NCBI RefSeq assembly: GCF_020521235.1
Contig: NZ_BLAY01000061.1
Location: 1-51,684 of the forward strand
Source: Microseira wollei NIES-4236
GTDB lineage: Bacteria > Cyanobacteriota > Cyanobacteriia > Cyanobacteriales > Aerosakkonemataceae
Direction of reading: 5' to 3'
Length of the DNA stretch: 51,684 nucleotides
How positions within the stretch are numbered: position 1 is the first letter of the stretch; each line of letters starts with the position of its first letter. Below the pieces are notes generated by a model. That model had not been told where the DNA came from. It was given only the letters and a program-made list of their open reading frames with translations, and searched no databases. Positions 51,219 to 51,684 of the stretch are shown here, piece after piece. Both the position numbers and the translations under genes were made by a program.

Positions 51219-51684
51219 CGGTGTAGGGACACGGCATCCAAAACCTGATCTACAAGCAAACATTTGATGATTGCCGTGTCCTCTGAAAAATCGTCGGTGT
51301 AGGGACACGGCATCCAAAACCTGATCTACAAGCGAACATTTTATGATTGCCGTGTCCCTCTGAAAAATCGTCGGTGTAGGGACGCATCCAAAACCTGATC
51401 TACAAGCGAACATTTGATGATTGCCGTGTCCTCTGAAAAATCGTCGGTGTAGGGACACGGCATCCAAAACCTGATCTACAAGCAAACATTTGATGATTGC
51501 CGTGTCCTCTGAAAAATCGTCGGTGTAGGGACGCATCCAAAACCTGATCTACAAGCGAACATTTGATGATTGCCGTGTCCTCTGAAAAATCGTCGGTGTA
51601 GGGACGCATCCAAAACCTGATCTACAAGCGAACATTTGATGATTGCCGTGTCCTCTGAAAAATCGTCGGTGTAGGGACGCATCC
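51219..51684. repeat. 73-77-bp tandem repeat array
   Basis: Copies start with CGGTGTAGGGAC at 51219, 51295, 51372, 51445, 51521, 51594 and 51667, the last cut by the window end. Long copies contain ACACGGCATCC and short copies lack three bases there (ACGCATCC). Each unit has GACACGGCA with TGCCGTGTC, an inverted pair, so each can form a hairpin. It is not a CRISPR array because no unique spacers separate the repeats. Confidence 0.93.

Noticed and set aside
51201-51682. CRISPR array
   Set aside because: The whole 73-77-bp unit is repeated and there are no unique spacers; no cas genes are near.
1-51684. tRNA or rRNA genes
   Set aside because: I saw no cloverleaf with conserved T-arm sequence and no rRNA-like stretch; a covariance search would settle it.

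Overview
This window is cyanobacterial chromosome, probably from a filamentous, repeat-rich species. The sequence shows GCGATCGC (HIP1-type) octamers throughout and long arrays of the heptads ATGGCTA / TTAGCAA. It also carries a second-type Mg-protoporphyrin cyclase beside heme oxygenase and hemN, a ClpS adaptor, DUF2103, Uma2 proteins and a PEP-CTERM protein. The species cannot be named from the sequence.

Layout. (1) 1-4700: a 45-bp tandem array, then a micro-oxic tetrapyrrole set, with acsF/chlA-II on the minus strand divergent from heme oxygenase and hemN. (2) 5240-6910: an IscB element with an upstream omega-RNA (HEARO-like) region, an iscB gene frameshifted near its 3' end, and a right-end hairpin. 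(3) 7044-36412: a contractile injection system (eCIS family; it could be the thylakoid-anchored or the released type), all on the plus strand. Order: sheath, tube, gp26-like zinc-finger baseplate protein, Pro-rich linker protein, Pvc16/DUF4255 cap, AAA+ ATPase, a small protein, a cargo/accessory island (15584-20253), Afp7-like tube/LysM adaptor pair, gp27-like hub, gpV spike, PAAR-like tip, gp25, two gp6/J-like baseplate proteins, tail protein I with beta-helix, a 1190-residue DUF6519/beta-helix fibre candidate, and a carboxypeptidase-regulatory-like protein. No obvious tape-measure gene was seen.

The cargo island holds a Uma2 nuclease-like gene, a 41-codon duplicate of a cargo leader, a UPF0175/DUF3368 toxin-antitoxin pair, a DUF4157-like-leader protein with a Cys-rich C-terminus, a partner ORF, a papain-fold toxin (Tox-PL-2-like), a probable immunity protein and a small unknown. 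Partial duplications of structural or leader sequence flank these modules and look like scars of cargo turnover.

(4) 36826-40253: a membrane protein, DUF2103, ClpS and an exported FAD oxidoreductase. (5) 40407-42535: a NotI-type restriction-modification system with an XRE controller and a perfect 38-bp palindrome that holds the same sigma70-like promoter on both strands. The methyltransferase motif IX lies in a shifted frame. (6) 42588-49694: Uma2, DUF4142, DUF4870, a large zinc metalloprotease, small unknowns and an LprI-like protein. (7) 49921-51684: a PEP-CTERM beta-propeller gene broken by a palindromic repeat, then a 73-77-bp tandem array running off the window.

A theme across the window is invasion by small repeats, including insertions inside genes. 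A 114-bp palindromic element with a target duplication sits in frame inside a baseplate gene and a relative breaks the PEP-CTERM gene. A second repeat encodes nearly the same peptide in three unrelated proteins. Heptad arrays fill most intergenic gaps of the injection-system operon, right up to the start codons.
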